NCBI GenBank assembly: GCA_016840965.1 | Contig: JAEORI010000044.1 | Coordinates: 1 to 6,659, forward strand | Reading direction: 5' to 3' | From: Candidatus Thorarchaeota archaeon | Lineage (GTDB): Archaea; Asgardarchaeota; Thorarchaeia; Thorarchaeales; Thorarchaeaceae | Length of the DNA stretch: 6,659 bases | Shown: positions 1 through 5,674 of the stretch, one piece after another | Position numbering within the stretch: position 1 is the stretch's first letter | Layout: every line of letters begins with the position of its first letter | Notes under the pieces: generated by a model | Told to the model about the DNA's origin: nothing | Seen by the model: the letters and a program-made list of their open reading frames with translations, nothing else | The model's database searches: none | Made by a program: the position numbers and the translations under genes

Positions 1-29
1 AGGCGTTCCATTGACGCCAAAAATTAACA

Positions 30-86
30 GTAGCGGACTAAGCGCAAATGTCCTGCTTATCAATACCTGAATGCTGAATCCGCTAC
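30..86 (+). repeat. Imperfect inverted repeat that could form a leader hairpin before the first small gene
   Basis: GTAGCGGA at 30-37 is the exact reverse complement of TCCGCTAC at 79-86. Inside it, a symmetric 3x3 internal loop (38-40 and 76-78) leads to a second short stem, AGCG at 41-44 with TGCT at 72-75 (one G-T pair), closed by a 27-nt loop. The outer stem ends four nucleotides before the Shine-Dalgarno of the small gene at 101. It could be a structured leader, the end of an upstream transcript, or chance. I recognise no known riboswitch or RNA family. Confidence 0.35.
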
Positions 87-89
87 AAT

Positions 90-94
90 AGGTG
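90..94 (+). promoter_or_regulatory. Shine-Dalgarno AGGTG that sets the start of the small gene
   Basis: AGGTG lies six nucleotides before ATG 101. The frame also offers GTG at 92 and ATG at 95, but both overlap or touch this site and would have no ribosome binding site of their own. ATG 101 is therefore preferred. Confidence 0.5.
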
Positions 95-100
95 ATGTAC

Positions 101-286
101 ATGAAGGAAAAGATGAGAGAGAGGTTGCCAATTATCGAGTGGCCTGATTTGGAAAGAAGAATGGCAATAATATCACGAATGACAAGTGAACCTCCACGCA
201 GAGTGCCAGAAGAAGAAACTACAGAGAAATCTGATGTTGTATCTCTATATTCAGGTGATTCTCCAAAAATAAAAAGTGAAATTTAA
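101..286 (+). CDS. Small charged protein of unknown function upstream of the KamA-family gene
   Basis: A 61-residue protein that I do not recognise. It has no signal peptide, membrane segment or cysteine. The N-terminal half (about 1-30) is rich in Arg, Glu and Met, with the segment IIEWPDLERRM looking like an amphipathic helix. The C-terminal half is acidic and polar (EEETTEKSD) and probably disordered. The start at 101 is chosen from the AGGTG site six nucleotides upstream. Codon use (AGA/AGG arginine, ATA isoleucine) matches the next gene. Its stop lies 17 nt before the aminomutase start on the same strand, so the two are probably co-transcribed, and it may be a partner or a translation-coupled leader gene. 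A chance open frame of this length remains possible. Confidence 0.55.
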   Translation: MKEKMRERLPIIEWPDLERRMAIISRMTSEPPRRVPEEETTEKSDVVSLYSGDSPKIKSEI

Positions 287-303
287 ACAAATGTTGCGAT
301 AAC

Positions 304-1413
304 ATGAGTTGGGATTTACTTCTCCAAGACAGCATATCAACTGTTGATGATTTAGTTGAATATTTAGATGTGAATGAAAGAGACAGAGCGGTCTTGGAAG
401 AAATCTGTGAAAATCATCCCTTGAGAATATCAAAGTACTACCTATCTCTGATTGACAAAACTGACTTTGATGATCCCATTAGGAAATTGGCTGTACCCAT
501 AATTCATGAGAGCTATCTAGAGGGTAGTTATGATACAAGTGGCGAGAAATCGAATACGGTACTGCCAGGATTACAACACAAATATAGACAGACTGCTGTG
601 ATTTTGGCAACAAATGAATGTGCTATGTATTGCCGACATTGTTTTAGAAAGCGACTAGTTGGTGTTGATACTGATGAAGTAGTTAAAGACATCCAAAGTG
701 TGTCAGACTATATTCGAAGCCATGAAGAGATTAACAATGTTCTCATAACTGGAGGCGATCCATTTGTGCTTCCTACAAGTCGCATAGAGAAACTGCTATC
801 TCCATTATCAGAGATAGAACATCTTGATTTCATCAGGTTTGGTACAAGAGTTCCGGTCACATTTCCAAGTAGGATTATTTTAGACAGGAGTTTGAGAGAG
901 ATGTTGGAATCGTATTCCAACAAGATAACACGTCTTTATGTAGTCACTCAATTCAATCATCCTAAAGAAATCACTGAAGAATCAACTGAAGCCTGCAGGT
1001 TACTTCAGGATGCAGGAATAATAGTAAGTAATCAGACTGTACTTCTGAAAGGGGTCAATGATGACTCAGAAGTTATGGCACAATTACAGAAAGGACTTGT
1101 TCAAATTGGCGTAGTCCCATATTATGTATTTCAATGTCGACCTGTGAAGCGAGTAAAGAGACAATTCCAAATTCCAATTTACGAAGCATGTAGGATAATG
1201 GACAAGACACGCGCCAAGTTGGACGGACACACAAAGAGGTTCCGATTTATCATGTCTCATCCAACTGGAAAGATTGAGATTCTTGGTATTGAGAGAGATC
1301 GATTCCTCTTCAAGTATCATCAAGCTAAAGATCCTAAAAATAATGGAAAGATTTTCACAAGGAAGATTGACAAGACATCTTTGTGGTTGGACGAGTTAGA
1401 AGTTGAAATCTGA
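304..1413 (+). CDS. KamA-family radical SAM, PLP-dependent aminomutase (lysine 2,3-aminomutase-like, substrate uncertain)
   Basis: A 369-residue cytosolic enzyme of the lysine 2,3-aminomutase family. Such enzymes use S-adenosylmethionine, a 4Fe-4S cluster and PLP to move an amino group between adjacent carbons. The cluster motif CxxxCxxC is C106, C110 and C113 in CAMYCRHCFRKR. GGDP at 150-153 is the SAM-binding glycine motif. K323 in HPTGKIEILG aligns with the PLP lysine. By eye alignment to the Clostridium enzyme, the two aspartates that grip the substrate lysine (D293 and D330 there) correspond to R279 and S318. There is no cysteine after C296, so the C-terminal zinc site is missing. No beta-lysine acetyltransferase (ablB) gene is adjacent, so a Nε-acetyl-beta-lysine osmolyte operon is unlikely. 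Start 304 fits the family N-terminus (SWDLLL..SI.T), although no clear Shine-Dalgarno precedes it. Glutamate 2,3-aminomutase or an unknown specificity are alternatives. Confidence 0.88.
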   Translation: MSWDLLLQDSISTVDDLVEYLDVNERDRAVLEEICENHPLRISKYYLSLIDKTDFDDPIRKLAVPIIHESYLEGSYDTSGEKSNTVLPGLQHKYRQTAVILATNECAMYCRHCFRKRLVGVDTDEVVKDIQSVSDYIRSHEEINNVLITGGDPFVLPTSRIEKLLSPLSEIEHLDFIRFGTRVPVTFPSRIILDRSLREMLESYSNKITRLYVVTQFNHPKEITEESTEACRLLQDAGIIVSNQTVLLKGVNDDSEVMAQLQKGLVQIGVVPYYVFQCRPVKRVKRQFQIPIYEACRIMDKTRAKLDGHTKRFRFIMSHPTGKIEILGIERDRFLFKYHQAKDPKNNGKIFTRKIDKTSLWLDELEVEI

Positions 1414-1433
1414 GAAACGCGTTGTGGATGTCA

Positions 1434-2417
1434 TTATTTCGTTACACAGATAACTGCATCTTTTCGAGTCAATTTGGCTTGATTTCTGCTCTCTAATATT
1501 CTAAGAAGGTCATGACTCTCAGCGAGAGCTAAGATGAGTGAATTAGTATCATAATCACCATAGATTATCCGTGAAATGTCATACACTGTTTGAGGGGTGT
1601 TTGTTAGCAAGTTGGCTGCTTTTTGGAGTTTGTCATCATATTCCGTACGTAGTACTTCAATTCTCGATTTAATATCAAGAATTGGTTCTCGATGACCAGG
1701 TAGTGCAATGTAACTTTCTCTAGACGAGATGCGATTTAAAGACTCAAGGTAGGTAATCATTCCAATTTTTTCAGATCTGTCAAAGGATATGCTTGGGTTG
1801 GAACTAATATCTCCTAAGATGAAGTCTCCACTGAAAATAATCTTTTGTTCATCACACACGTAACATGCTGACCCAGACGAGTGTCCTGGAACCCAAACTG
1901 CAATAACTTCGCCGATGCCTGTTTTGAAAGTAGCACCATCGTTGAAACTGAGAGCAGTTGGAACAGGATCTAACAGGGACTTGAAATATTCTAGAAGACG
2001 TTTTGGAGGCAGAGTTGGAAGCTCATTCTGAGGAACTCCAGAAGAAGTAATTAGCTCTTCGTAAAACTCAAGATAGAGTTCTGCGTATCTATCATAATTT
2101 ACTACAGCCATAGCGTCTTTTTGATGAATCCATACTTCTGTAGGATCATCATGAGTTCGTGCTCGTTCTTCAACAAATTTGGCAGCGAGACCAATGTGGT
2201 CAGTGTGACCGTGTGTCAGGAGAATTTGCTCAATATCCCCCAAACTATAGGATCTGGCTTGAAGCTCCTTTTGAATTGTTGCTAGACTTTCTGAGTTCTT
2301 TGGACCAGTATCAATCAGAGTAAGTGGTGAACCTTCTATCAGATAGCAATTAACGTTACCAACAGGGAAGGGAGTAGGTATCTCAATTCTAGATACTCCA
2401 TCTATCAGGTTCTTCAT
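1434..2417 (-). CDS. Metallo-beta-lactamase-fold hydrolase, LACTB2-like
   Basis: A 327-residue soluble hydrolase with a complete dinuclear metal site. THGHTDH gives H69, H71, D73 and H74; PGHSSGS gives H179; SGDFIL gives D198; PGHREP gives H242. The C-terminal 70 or so residues (TVYDISRIIYGDYD and onward) look like the winged-helix tail seen in LACTB2-type proteins, some of which are endoribonucleases; thioester or other ester hydrolysis is equally possible. A helical insert at about 95-155 lies between the first motif and H179. ATG 2417 matches the usual start of the family shortly before the IEIPTPFPVGNVNCYLI strand. TTG 2432 would add five residues and sits almost exactly at the predicted transcription start. 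Neither start has a Shine-Dalgarno. The gene converges on the aminomutase with a 20-nt gap and has its own promoter. The exact substrate cannot be read from the sequence. Confidence 0.87.
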   Translation of the reverse strand: MKNLIDGVSRIEIPTPFPVGNVNCYLIEGSPLTLIDTGPKNSESLATIQKELQARSYSLGDIEQILLTHGHTDHIGLAAKFVEERARTHDDPTEVWIHQKDAMAVVNYDRYAELYLEFYEELITSSGVPQNELPTLPPKRLLEYFKSLLDPVPTALSFNDGATFKTGIGEVIAVWVPGHSSGSACYVCDEQKIIFSGDFILGDISSNPSISFDRSEKIGMITYLESLNRISSRESYIALPGHREPILDIKSRIEVLRTEYDDKLQKAANLLTNTPQTVYDISRIIYGDYDTNSLILALAESHDLLRILESRNQAKLTRKDAVICVTK

Positions 2418-2438
2418 GAGTGATTTGACCAATTAAGG

Positions 2439-2458
2439 TATTGACTGCATTGTCAATA
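2439..2458. promoter_or_regulatory. Palindromic operator candidate at the hydrolase promoter
   Basis: TATTGAC (2439-2445) and GTCAATA (2452-2458) are a perfect 7-bp inverted repeat around a 6-bp spacer, TGCATT. It overlaps the start-proximal half of the TATA box on the minus strand and covers the gap between the TATA box and the expected transcription start. That is where an archaeal repressor would block the polymerase. It has no adjacent T-tract, so it is unlikely to be a terminator. Confidence 0.5.
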
Positions 2459-2462
2459 TAAA
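2455..2462 (-). promoter_or_regulatory. Archaeal TATA box of the metallo-hydrolase gene
   Basis: The minus strand reads TTTATATT, very close to the archaeal TATA consensus. Its centre lies about 26 nt upstream of 2432, so transcription should begin near 2432, giving a leader of about 15 nt before ATG 2417 or a leaderless TTG start. The absence of a Shine-Dalgarno for this gene agrees with a short or absent leader. Confidence 0.6.
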
Positions 2463-2529
2463 GGAGGTTATCCACCGAAAATTCGCTTCAAAATAGATTG
2501 AGATGTAGAACTGCCAAACTCTATAATGA

Positions 2530-2558
2530 AAAGAGTGCTCATTTGGAGAGCACCTTTT
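2530..2558 (-). terminator. Hairpin with flanking T-tracts after the exporter operon
   Basis: GTGCTC (2535-2540) and GAGCAC (2548-2553) form a 6-bp stem with a 7-nt loop. An A-rich run on the left and TTTT on the right extend the pairing after one mismatch, so each strand has a T-tract after the hairpin. It lies 17 nt past the stop codon of the RDD gene and before the hydrolase promoter, the right place to end the operon transcript. Archaeal termination depends mostly on the T-tract, so the hairpin itself may be secondary. Confidence 0.55.
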
Positions 2559-2575
2559 CTCAACTACGATCTTGT

Positions 2576-3091
2576 CTAATTGCTGAAATTATGGACTAGT
2601 CGTACTCTTTTATTTAAAACAACAAGAGTCTGTCCAACTTTGTCACCGTATCTCTGAAGATATGTTGACTTATTAGCAATCTTGATTCCAACGAAATAGA
2701 TTCCTATGCCATCGACAAGTCTACATAGATTTCTTTTCACAGACTGCTTTATGGTTATCTTTGTGCCCTGTTCACTAACTACACGAATTCTAGTGATTAG
2801 TTTCCCGAGGGTAAAACCAAATAATCCCTCCATACCTATGAAATATGCAAAGATAGCAATCAAAAATACTCCACATATTGGATCAAAGATTATCCATAGA
2901 TGATCACCCGGCAACATAAGCCAAACACCTTTCACCTGATATGTTATCAGAATGAAGATTGTAGCTAAAATCGCAAAATCAATAATCTGTGCAATTGCTC
3001 TCCTCTGTATCGAGGCTACCATGTTTTCATTTATGTACTGCTTTTTTTCTGAAGTCATAGCTACTTCTGGTTTAGATTCTACTGAAGTCAA
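2576..3091 (-). CDS. RDD-family membrane protein, last gene of the exporter operon
   Basis: A 171-residue membrane protein of the RDD family. The family residues are visible: R30/R31 and D38 at the start of the first membrane helix (RRAIAQIIDFAILATIF), then R124 and D127 in CRLVDG. The characteristic TLGKLITRIRVV loop (94-105) and the C-terminal YGDKVGQTLVV are also present. Membrane segments lie at about 34-53 and 66-88, with a third, weaker one near 125-140. The function of the family is mostly unknown; a few members have been linked to sodium/proton exchange. Start TTG 3091 is favoured because it lies 2 nt after the preceding stop, like the other operon junctions, and has GAGGAG ten nucleotides upstream. 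ATG 3058, giving 160 residues, is the alternative but has no clear ribosome binding site. Confidence 0.85.
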   Translation of the reverse strand: MTSVESKPEVAMTSEKKQYINENMVASIQRRAIAQIIDFAILATIFILITYQVKGVWLMLPGDHLWIIFDPICGVFLIAIFAYFIGMEGLFGFTLGKLITRIRVVSEQGTKITIKQSVKRNLCRLVDGIGIYFVGIKIANKSTYLQRYGDKVGQTLVVLNKRVRLVHNFSN

Positions 3092-3093
3092 GT

Positions 3094-3573
3094 TTATTCA
3101 ACTCCTCTACTTGTTTTGGTTTTTCCAGAATCATCTAGGCCATTCGGATTTTGATGGTTGGGAGGTGTTATTACCTCAAATAATTGAGAGCCCGGTTTCA
3201 TACTGACCAAATATCGTGCGGTCCAAATACAACCATCCAATACAATTTCCAGATTGAATCCTGCCTCCTCTAACCGAAGAAGGTATTCTATGTAGGATAT
3301 GCATTCGACAAGCTGCGCTCTTGATAATCTTGCATAATCAACTTCATCCTGAGAGGAATTAGCCTGGATTGAGTCTGAGATACGACCAACTCCCATGAAT
3401 ATATCAATCTCAAGAGTGATATCTTCCCAACTATCAGGCTCTTTTACAAGATAGATTCTAACGGATCCATCATCATGCAAGAGAACAGTCCGCCCAGTTT
3501 CTGAATAAAGTGGATCTAGTTGAGAGGTGGAGTATAAGAGCTCGAACCCCTCAACCAAATCAGAGAGTTCCAT
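3094..3573 (-). CDS. Unrecognised soluble protein, third gene of the exporter operon
   Basis: A 159-residue protein that I cannot assign to a family. There is no signal peptide or membrane helix, so it should act in the cytosol. Alternating hydrophobic patterns suggest a mixed alpha/beta fold: strands near 29-44 (RTVLLHDDGSVRIYLV) and 52-60, a helix near 84-104 (SRAQLVECISYIEYLLRLEE), then a strand pair near 107-124 (NLEIVLDGCIWTARYLVS). The last 25 residues are rich in Pro, Asn, Gly, Lys and Ser and are probably a disordered tail. The ATG follows the permease stop codon by one nucleotide, with AGGTA and GAGG sites in the permease end. The next gene follows by 2 nt. Translational coupling makes a role with the exporter likely, but its nature is unknown. 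Confidence 0.8.
   Translation of the reverse strand: MELSDLVEGFELLYSTSQLDPLYSETGRTVLLHDDGSVRIYLVKEPDSWEDITLEIDIFMGVGRISDSIQANSSQDEVDYARLSRAQLVECISYIEYLLRLEEAGFNLEIVLDGCIWTARYLVSMKPGSQLFEVITPPNHQNPNGLDDSGKTKTSRGVE
3102..3107 (-). promoter_or_regulatory. Shine-Dalgarno GAGGAG that supports the TTG start of the RDD gene
   Basis: The minus strand reads GAGGAG inside the last codons of the preceding gene, ten nucleotides before TTG 3091. No comparable site precedes the ATG at 3058. The spacing is a little long, so the choice of start is probable rather than certain. Confidence 0.4.
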
Positions 3574-3574
3574 T

Positions 3575-4738
3575 CTACCTGCCTCTGCCCCATTTCTCGA
3601 ATACTAGTATTCCAGTAATCACTACGATAATACAAGCTACAGCAACAAGAGCAAGATCTATCCAAATGGAGTGTGTCGTAATAGCTGCACCCCTCAGGAA
3701 GATGGTAGTTAATGCGTCTGTGACATATTTGCTAGGCATTATCGAAGCGATGGTATCAGCAATTCCACCAAGCGGCATGAATGTTCCAAGAAACATCTGC
3801 GGCATGGCAATCATGAAAGATAGACCTGTAGCCCCATCTGCTGAGTTTGAGAATGTTGCTGCAATGAGTCCCAAGCCAACGCAAGACAGAGAGAATACTG
3901 ATAGTATCAACAGTGCAAAGCCAATTCCAGCTATTCCTGTTGAGGGTCTGTACCCGATTAGGAAGGATGTCAAGAAAATCATGACAACTTGGATGATTGC
4001 CACAGCCATGTACGAGAGGGCTTGACTAATCATATAATCAGACGATGTTACAGGAGTGGTCGACATTCTTCTTAGAAGACCCTCACTTCTCTCCACAGTC
4101 ATCGACTGTGCCACAATAACTGTGATGAATATCGCAGAAAAGGCAAACATTCCGGGCACCATAAAGTCCCATTGTGAAAACGCATTTGCAGATATCAACT
4201 GAGGAGTTGTCAGCTGAACAGGAACCTCTAGTGACATCTGGGCATTTCCAAAGAGCGCGGTCAGAAAGACCCTCTGGACAATTGGTGGAACTGCAACAGT
4301 GGCGATTAATGATCCATCATCAAGATAGAGTCCGATGGATGTGTTTGCCCAGCTGCTCCCATCAAATGGAGACAGCCAGTAAGATTGACAGCTATCACCA
4401 AATCCAACAGGAATTACAACCAGTGCATCTATGTTACCCTGAAGAAGATCTGCTTGTCCAGTTTCATTATCATCATATTGTGTTAAGACGATACCATCGG
4501 TTGCTGAAAAGTTTGTCAAGAATCTACTTGCCCACTCAGGATAGTCTGATGAATAATCTAAGTTGACAACACCGATTTCGAAGTTCTGTGGTCCAGAGTC
4601 ACCAATTCCTCCGAATGCAAATCCAAATACTGTTGTGAGAACAACAGGGAATAGGATTAACAGGAATAGAGTACCTCGGTCTCTGACTAGCTTCTTCATG
4701 TCTTTTTTTACCAGAGCTAGAACACGTCCCAAATCCAT
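3575..4738 (-). CDS. ABC-2 type exporter permease
   Basis: A 387-residue membrane protein forming the channel of an ABC exporter. It has the usual layout: a short cytosolic N-terminus with basic residues, membrane helix 1 at about 22-45, a large external domain at about 46-190, then five helices near 192-212, 238-262, 268-292, 305-330 and 360-381. The conserved cytosolic coupling segment TVERSEGLLRRMSTTPV (214-230) corresponds to the ERE.GT...L..TP motif of the family. The length is normal for members with the large external domain. The ATG directly follows the stop codon of the ATPase gene with no gap, and a GGAGG site lies 8 nt upstream, so the pair is translationally coupled. The cargo (drug, lipid, peptide or ion) cannot be told from the sequence. 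Confidence 0.93.
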   Translation of the reverse strand: MDLGRVLALVKKDMKKLVRDRGTLFLLILFPVVLTTVFGFAFGGIGDSGPQNFEIGVVNLDYSSDYPEWASRFLTNFSATDGIVLTQYDDNETGQADLLQGNIDALVVIPVGFGDSCQSYWLSPFDGSSWANTSIGLYLDDGSLIATVAVPPIVQRVFLTALFGNAQMSLEVPVQLTTPQLISANAFSQWDFMVPGMFAFSAIFITVIVAQSMTVERSEGLLRRMSTTPVTSSDYMISQALSYMAVAIIQVVMIFLTSFLIGYRPSTGIAGIGFALLILSVFSLSCVGLGLIAATFSNSADGATGLSFMIAMPQMFLGTFMPLGGIADTIASIMPSKYVTDALTTIFLRGAAITTHSIWIDLALVAVACIIVVITGILVFEKWGRGR

Positions 4739-5518
4739 CTATACCCCCTCCCTCAGCTTCTTGCCAGTTTTCAACACAAAGACATCTTCAAGGTCTTCAG
4801 CCTGGTATTTTTCTATCAAGTCTTGAGGCGGACCAAGTTCAATCAGTCGACCCTCATTGATTATGCCCACTCTGTCTGAGAGTTCTTGTGCTTCTTCCAT
4901 GTAATGGGTTGTAAGAATTATTGATTTGTTTTGATTTCTGAGTTCATTGATAAAATCCCACACTGCACGACGAGATACAGGATCCATGGCAACTGTGGGT
5001 TCATCAAGCAGAGCGACAGATGGATCATGAATGAGTGCCATAATTGTGCTGATACGTCGTACCATGCCACCGCTATAATGACTAGCACGACGGTCAAGAT
5101 CATCATACATCCCAACTCGTTTGGCTAAGATTTCGATTCGTTCATCCAACAAGCTGGCGGGCACTGAATGAAATTGACCGAATAGCTCAATATTTTCTCG
5201 ACCTGTGAGATGGGGAAAATAGGCTGGCTCTTGAGGACATAGACCAATAATCTTGCGAACTTCGCTGGCGTCCTTCATCACATCAAATCCACCTACACTT
5301 GCTTGACCTTCAGTCGGATTAAGCAGTGTCGATAGTATGTTGATTGTAGTTGTCTTTCCAGCTCCGTTTGGTCCAAGAAGACCAAAAATCTCACCCCAAC
5401 CAATGTCAAGAACAAGTCGATCAACTGCTGTGAAGTTTCCAAATCTCTTTGTCAGATTCTTCACTTCAATTGCAGATTTTCGTGTTTTCTCCAATGATTG
5501 TTCAACGATGACCTGCAT
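4739..5518 (-). CDS. ABC exporter ATP-binding protein (DrrA/CcmA type)
   Basis: A 259-residue ATPase that should power the permease encoded next to it. All catalytic motifs are intact: Walker A GPNGAGKTT (49-57), Q-loop Q96, signature YSGGM (148-152, in place of LSGGQ), Walker B ALLDEP (169-174), D-loop MDP (178-180) and switch H205. The C-terminal segment LEDVFVLKTGKKLRE is typical of drug or antibiotic exporter ATPases of the DrrA type. The length is slightly short of the roughly 300-residue members because the C-terminal extension is brief. Start ATG 5518 has AGGTGA nine nucleotides upstream (5528-5533). It is the first gene of a four-gene minus-strand operon, and operator-like repeats lie in the region ahead of it. 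Confidence 0.95.
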   Translation of the reverse strand: MQVIVEQSLEKTRKSAIEVKNLTKRFGNFTAVDRLVLDIGWGEIFGLLGPNGAGKTTTINILSTLLNPTEGQASVGGFDVMKDASEVRKIIGLCPQEPAYFPHLTGRENIELFGQFHSVPASLLDERIEILAKRVGMYDDLDRRASHYSGGMVRRISTIMALIHDPSVALLDEPTVAMDPVSRRAVWDFINELRNQNKSIILTTHYMEEAQELSDRVGIINEGRLIELGPPQDLIEKYQAEDLEDVFVLKTGKKLREGV

Positions 5519-5567
5519 TTTTGTAAATCACCTGTTTCAATGAATTACAGAAAATGCAATTCTATTC

Positions 5568-5586
5568 ATGTGTGCCAATAAGTTCA
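5568..5586 (-). promoter_or_regulatory. Second, degenerate copy of the operator ahead of the exporter operon
   Basis: The minus strand reads TGAACTTATTGGCACACAT, which matches 15 of 19 positions of the palindromic site at 5621-5639. The two sit 53 bp apart, close to five helical turns. This copy contains TTATTGG, a weak TATA-like stretch whose spacing would put a transcription start near 5552, so a bound regulator could cover the promoter. The TATA call is tentative. Confidence 0.4.
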
Positions 5587-5620
5587 GCAAAACGGGGATA
5601 TTGACTATGGGAGAACCAAT

Positions 5621-5642
5621 ATGTGAACCAAACAGTTCACAT
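5621..5642. promoter_or_regulatory. Perfect palindromic operator candidate ahead of the exporter operon
   Basis: ATGTGAAC (5621-5628) and GTTCACAT (5635-5642) are an exact 8-bp inverted repeat around the 6-bp spacer CAAACA. A further TTGGTTC half (minus strand, 5613-5619) repeats the one at 5625-5631 exactly 12 bp away. No T-tract follows on either strand, so it is better explained as a regulator site than as the terminator of the upstream regulator gene. It lies 33 nt past that gene's stop codon and about 100 nt before the ATPase start. Confidence 0.5.
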
Positions 5643-5674
5643 TAAGCAGGTATAGGAGATTTGAGGTCTGGAAC

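Noticed and set aside
2..70. Plus-strand open frame from the left edge ending in TGA, as a possible tail of an upstream gene
   Set aside because: Only 22 codons with no recognisable motif; an open run this short is common by chance, and it overlaps the hairpin at 30-86.
1..102. Minus-strand open frame running off the left edge with a hydrophobic stretch (VLISRTFALSPLLLIFG)
   Set aside because: Its ATG overlaps the start of the plus-strand small gene, no Shine-Dalgarno or TATA box supports it, and 34 open codons are weak evidence.
1416..1423. AACGCGTT palindrome between the converging genes
   Set aside because: A single 8-bp palindrome without a partner site or T-tract; expected by chance.
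2461..2478. Minus-strand GGTGGATAACCTCC resembling the 3' end of 16S rRNA
   Set aside because: The conserved rRNA helices that should precede it are absent; the CCTCC belongs to the region just upstream of the hydrolase TATA box.
3510..4025. Long plus-strand open frame of 171 codons opposite the permease and unknown gene
   Set aside because: It is antisense to genes with clear family motifs and tight operon spacing, and its translation has no domain character.
4174..4566. Plus-strand open frame of 130 codons opposite the permease external domain
   Set aside because: A shadow of the permease; low-complexity Gln/His/Ser-rich translation with no motif or ribosome binding site.
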